Shown here: positions 5,486 to 6,720 of the stretch, piece by piece
Numbering within the stretch: the first letter of the stretch is position 1
Layout of the letters: each line of letters opens with the position of its first letter
Source of the DNA: QHWK01 sp035315685
GTDB taxonomy: Bacteria > Acidobacteriota > Vicinamibacteria > Vicinamibacterales > CAVVIG01
DNA: 6,720 nt
Direction of reading: 5' to 3'
Assembly: GCA_035315685.1 (NCBI GenBank)
Contig: DATFXR010000795.1
Span: forward strand, 1-6,720
Notes under the pieces: generated by a model
What the model saw: the letters and a program-made list of their open reading frames with translations, nothing else
The model's database searches: none
Told to the model about the DNA's origin: nothing
Translations under genes and position numbers: made by a program

Positions 5486-5550
5486 GGGATTTGGGATTCG
5501 GGAGTCGGAGCCTCGGCATTCGGAATTCGGGCGTCGCGAGTCGCGAGTTG
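5486..5550. repeat. Left GGGATTCGGGAGT array flanking the four-helix gene
   Basis: It begins three bases after the PCYCGC stop with GGGATTT (5486-5492) and the 14-mer GGGATTCGGGAGTC (5493-5506), then degenerate copies (ATTCGGAATTCGGG, GCGAGTCGCGAGTTGG) to the stop codon of the four-helix gene. TGGGATTCGGGAGT (5492-5505) is a perfect reverse complement of 6069-6082, so this array and the right-hand one are inverted around the gene. Confidence 0.7.
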
Positions 5551-5551
5551 G

Positions 5552-5932
5552 TTAGTCCGCTCTCCCGTGACTTCCGCGTTCCAGCGATCGTAGAAGGCCG
5601 TGAGTGAGTTGGCCCACGGATGCCGAGAGGCTTTCCATCCGCTCCTTGTCGCTTTGTCGAATGTACCCGAGACGATCCGCAATGATCAGTTGCGTTTCGA
5701 GTTCGGCATGCTCGCCTAGCGCGATGACGAGGCGGCTGATGTATCCAGCCGTCTTGTGCCGCGTGCCTTCGGCGATATTCGAAGGAACCGACACGGCCGA
5801 TCTTCGAGTGTGCGATGCCAAACCGAAGCGCTCATTGGGCGGATATTTGTCGGTGATCTCGTAGACGAGCAACACGAGATCGATGGCTTTCTGCCAGCAA
5901 ACCAGATCCCGGTAGCTGTTGATATCGGACAC
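5552..5932 (-). CDS. Four-helix-bundle protein, 23S rRNA intervening-sequence (S23/IVP) family
   Basis: A 126-aa all-helical protein. SYRDLVCWQKAIDLVLLVYEIT (6-27), FGLASHTRRSAVSVPSNIAEGT (36-57) and ISRLVIALGEHAELETQLIIADRLGYI (64-90) are the signature segments of the four-helix-bundle family (TIGR02436/PF05635 as I recall). Members were first found inside 23S rRNA intervening sequences, and relatives include the Avd accessory protein of diversity-generating retroelements. The function of free-standing members is unknown, and no rRNA or reverse transcriptase is nearby. The GTG start at 5932 is well supported because an in-frame TGA lies three codons upstream. Base composition differs from its neighbours: two 60-base samples (5641-5700, 5821-5880) are about 52-53% GC, while adjacent genes are clearly richer. 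With the inverted repeats on both sides, this suggests a transferred or mobile unit. No clear promoter was found. Confidence 0.85.
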   Translation of the reverse strand: MSDINSYRDLVCWQKAIDLVLLVYEITDKYPPNERFGLASHTRRSAVSVPSNIAEGTRHKTAGYISRLVIALGEHAELETQLIIADRLGYIRQSDKERMESLSASVGQLTHGLLRSLERGSHGRAD

Positions 5933-6057
5933 GCGGCGCCATCAGCAGGATGGATGCCGCGCGAGATCGATCTCTAACTGTTGACGAGAGCAGCCGCGCG
6001 CGTGAATCTGCGACCCACGAGGGGTATCGCGGACTCATTCAGCGATTGACATCAAAT

Positions 6058-6099
6058 CCCGAATCCCAACTCCCGAATCCCAACTCCCGAATCCCGACT
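6058..6099. repeat. Right array: three tandem 14-bp units
   Basis: CCCGAATCCCAACT is repeated head to tail at 6058-6071 and 6072-6085, and with one change (A to G) at 6086-6099. The array is inverted relative to the array at 5486-5506 and ends three bases before the TATAAT box of the histidine kinase gene. The upstream part of 5933-6057 shows no gene. A TTGACA hexamer (6046-6051) lies just before the array, 51 nt from the TATAAT, too far to act as its -35. Confidence 0.85.
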
Positions 6100-6102
6100 C
6101 GC

Positions 6103-6108
6103 TATAAT
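6103..6108 (+). promoter_or_regulatory. -10 box of the histidine kinase gene (leaderless)
   Basis: A perfect TATAAT, followed by six bases (CCCGAC) and then GTG 6115. This has the same geometry as the GAF-SpoIIE start and implies transcription beginning at or next to the start codon. The place of the -35 is taken by repeat sequence with no match to TTGACA. Confidence 0.6.
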
Positions 6109-6114
6109 CCCGAC

Positions 6115-6720
6115 GTGGACCGACGCGCGGCGGCGTTTGCCAGGCTGTTCGAGGCGGTCCACGAGGGGGTCTACATCGGCTCGATCGGCCCGGACTCGTC
6201 CGCGACGATCGCCGCGAATCCGCATCTCAAACTGATCTTCGGCTACGCCAGCGAGACGGCGGAAGCCGACGTGCGCCCGTTCGATCGCGACCGGTTCATC
6301 GATCCGCAGGCTCGCATCGCGCTGCTCGAACGGCTCACCAGCGACGGCTCGGTCAAGGACTACCTGCTGCGGCTCCGCCGCGCTGACGGCAACGCCGTGT
6401 GGGTGGAGCTCACCGCGCGCGCCGACGCGCTCGGCGATGACCACACCGTGCGCGTCGAGGCGCTCGTCCGCGACGTCAGCGAGCGCAAGAAGCTCGATGA
6501 CGAGACGCGCGACATCTATCATCAGCTGCTGCAGGCGGAGAAGATGGCGGCGCTGGGACAGACCGTCTCAGGCGTCGCTCACGAGCTGAACAACCCGCTG
6601 GCGACGATTCTGAGCTGGGCGGAGCGGCTCTCGCAGCGCACGGCGCTCGAGGAACCGGTGCGGCGCGGCCTCGAGACGATCCTCTCCGAGTCGGAACGCG
6701 CGGCGAAGATCGTCCGCAAC
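6115..6720 (+). CDS. PAS-domain sensor histidine kinase, N-terminal part (cut by window edge)
   Basis: The open frame runs off the right edge after 202 codons. A PAS domain spans about residues 9-125: LFEAVHEGVYIGSIGPD, AANPHLKLIFGYAS and, at its end, LVRDVSERKKLDDE. The dimerisation/phosphoacceptor (HisKA) domain begins near 140, with AEKMAALGQTVSGVAHELNNPLATI holding the phospho-accepting His156 in HELNNP. The ATPase domain must lie beyond the window. No membrane segment is present before the PAS, so it is probably cytoplasmic. This kinase class often pairs with response regulators, including NtrC-type activators of sigma-54, but no regulator is visible here. The GTG start has no Shine-Dalgarno. 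It sits 6 nt after TATAAT and no other start codon lies upstream in frame within the repeat. The ligand of the PAS domain is unknown. Confidence 0.88.
   Translation, partial: MDRRAAAFARLFEAVHEGVYIGSIGPDSSATIAANPHLKLIFGYASETAEADVRPFDRDRFIDPQARIALLERLTSDGSVKDYLLRLRRADGNAVWVELTARADALGDDHTVRVEALVRDVSERKKLDDETRDIYHQLLQAEKMAALGQTVSGVAHELNNPLATILSWAERLSQRTALEEPVRRGLETILSESERAAKIVRN

Noticed and set aside
6058..6099. CRISPR-like array of 14-bp repeats
   Set aside because: The units are directly adjacent with no spacers and are far shorter than CRISPR repeats. No cas gene is present.
6052..6522. Minus-strand open frame opposite the histidine kinase
   Set aside because: The plus strand encodes an unmistakable PAS-HisKA protein. 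The minus-strand frame runs into the repeat and has no domain.

Overview
The window looks like a chromosomal stretch from a GC-rich environmental bacterium. The mix of gene families (GAF/SpoIIE phosphatase, PAS histidine kinase, class A beta-lactamase fold enzyme, four-helix-bundle protein, PCYCGC protein), the -10 boxes sitting almost on the start codons, and intergenic arrays of AATTCTTAATT-, GGCTGATGGCT- and GGGATTCGGGAGTT-type repeats fit Acidobacteriota, perhaps Vicinamibacteria. That assignment is inference; there is no rRNA or marker gene here. No tRNA, rRNA, CRISPR array, transposase or phage gene was seen.

Layout, left to right. (1) 119-1075, minus: a secreted serine hydrolase of class A beta-lactamase fold with altered active-site motifs. 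(2) 1005-1274: a composite inverted-repeat element whose left end lies inside the signal-peptide codons of that gene and whose right end touches the next stop codon. (3) 1275-3044, minus: a GAF-GAF-SpoIIE (RsbU-like) phosphatase. It is transcribed divergently, from an overlapping -10 element (AGTATAAT, 3051-3058), from (4) 3071-3523, plus: a FabZ-like hotdog protein without the catalytic His. (5) 3631-3780, plus: a 49-residue lmo0937-type membrane protein with a clean Shine-Dalgarno and a good sigma-54 promoter. (6) 3796-3881: an inverted repeat that supplies the stop codon of (7) 3876-4823, minus: an EamA/DMT transporter. (8) 4869-5483, plus: a membrane-anchored PCYCGC protein interrupted by one in-frame TGA. 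(9) 5486-6099: a small four-helix-bundle gene (minus) bracketed by inverted GGGATTCGGGAGT arrays. (10) 6115 to the right edge, plus: the N-terminal part of a PAS-histidine kinase with an apparently leaderless GTG start.

The main finding is in (8). The TGA at 5343-5345 stands where I remember family members having the first Cys of a C-x-x-C motif. The frame stays open for 45 more family-like, GC3-rich codons to a second TGA. A 7-bp stem with a CGTGA loop starts 14 nt after the first TGA, and its loop lies within the spacing expected of a bacterial SECIS. I read the gene as a likely selenoprotein with a U-A-V-C motif, so a standard caller would truncate it at residue 158.

There is no clear multi-gene operon; most genes have their own promoter. 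Two themes recur: leaderless or short-leader starts, and inverted short-repeat arrays at gene borders, three of which touch or overlap coding ends.
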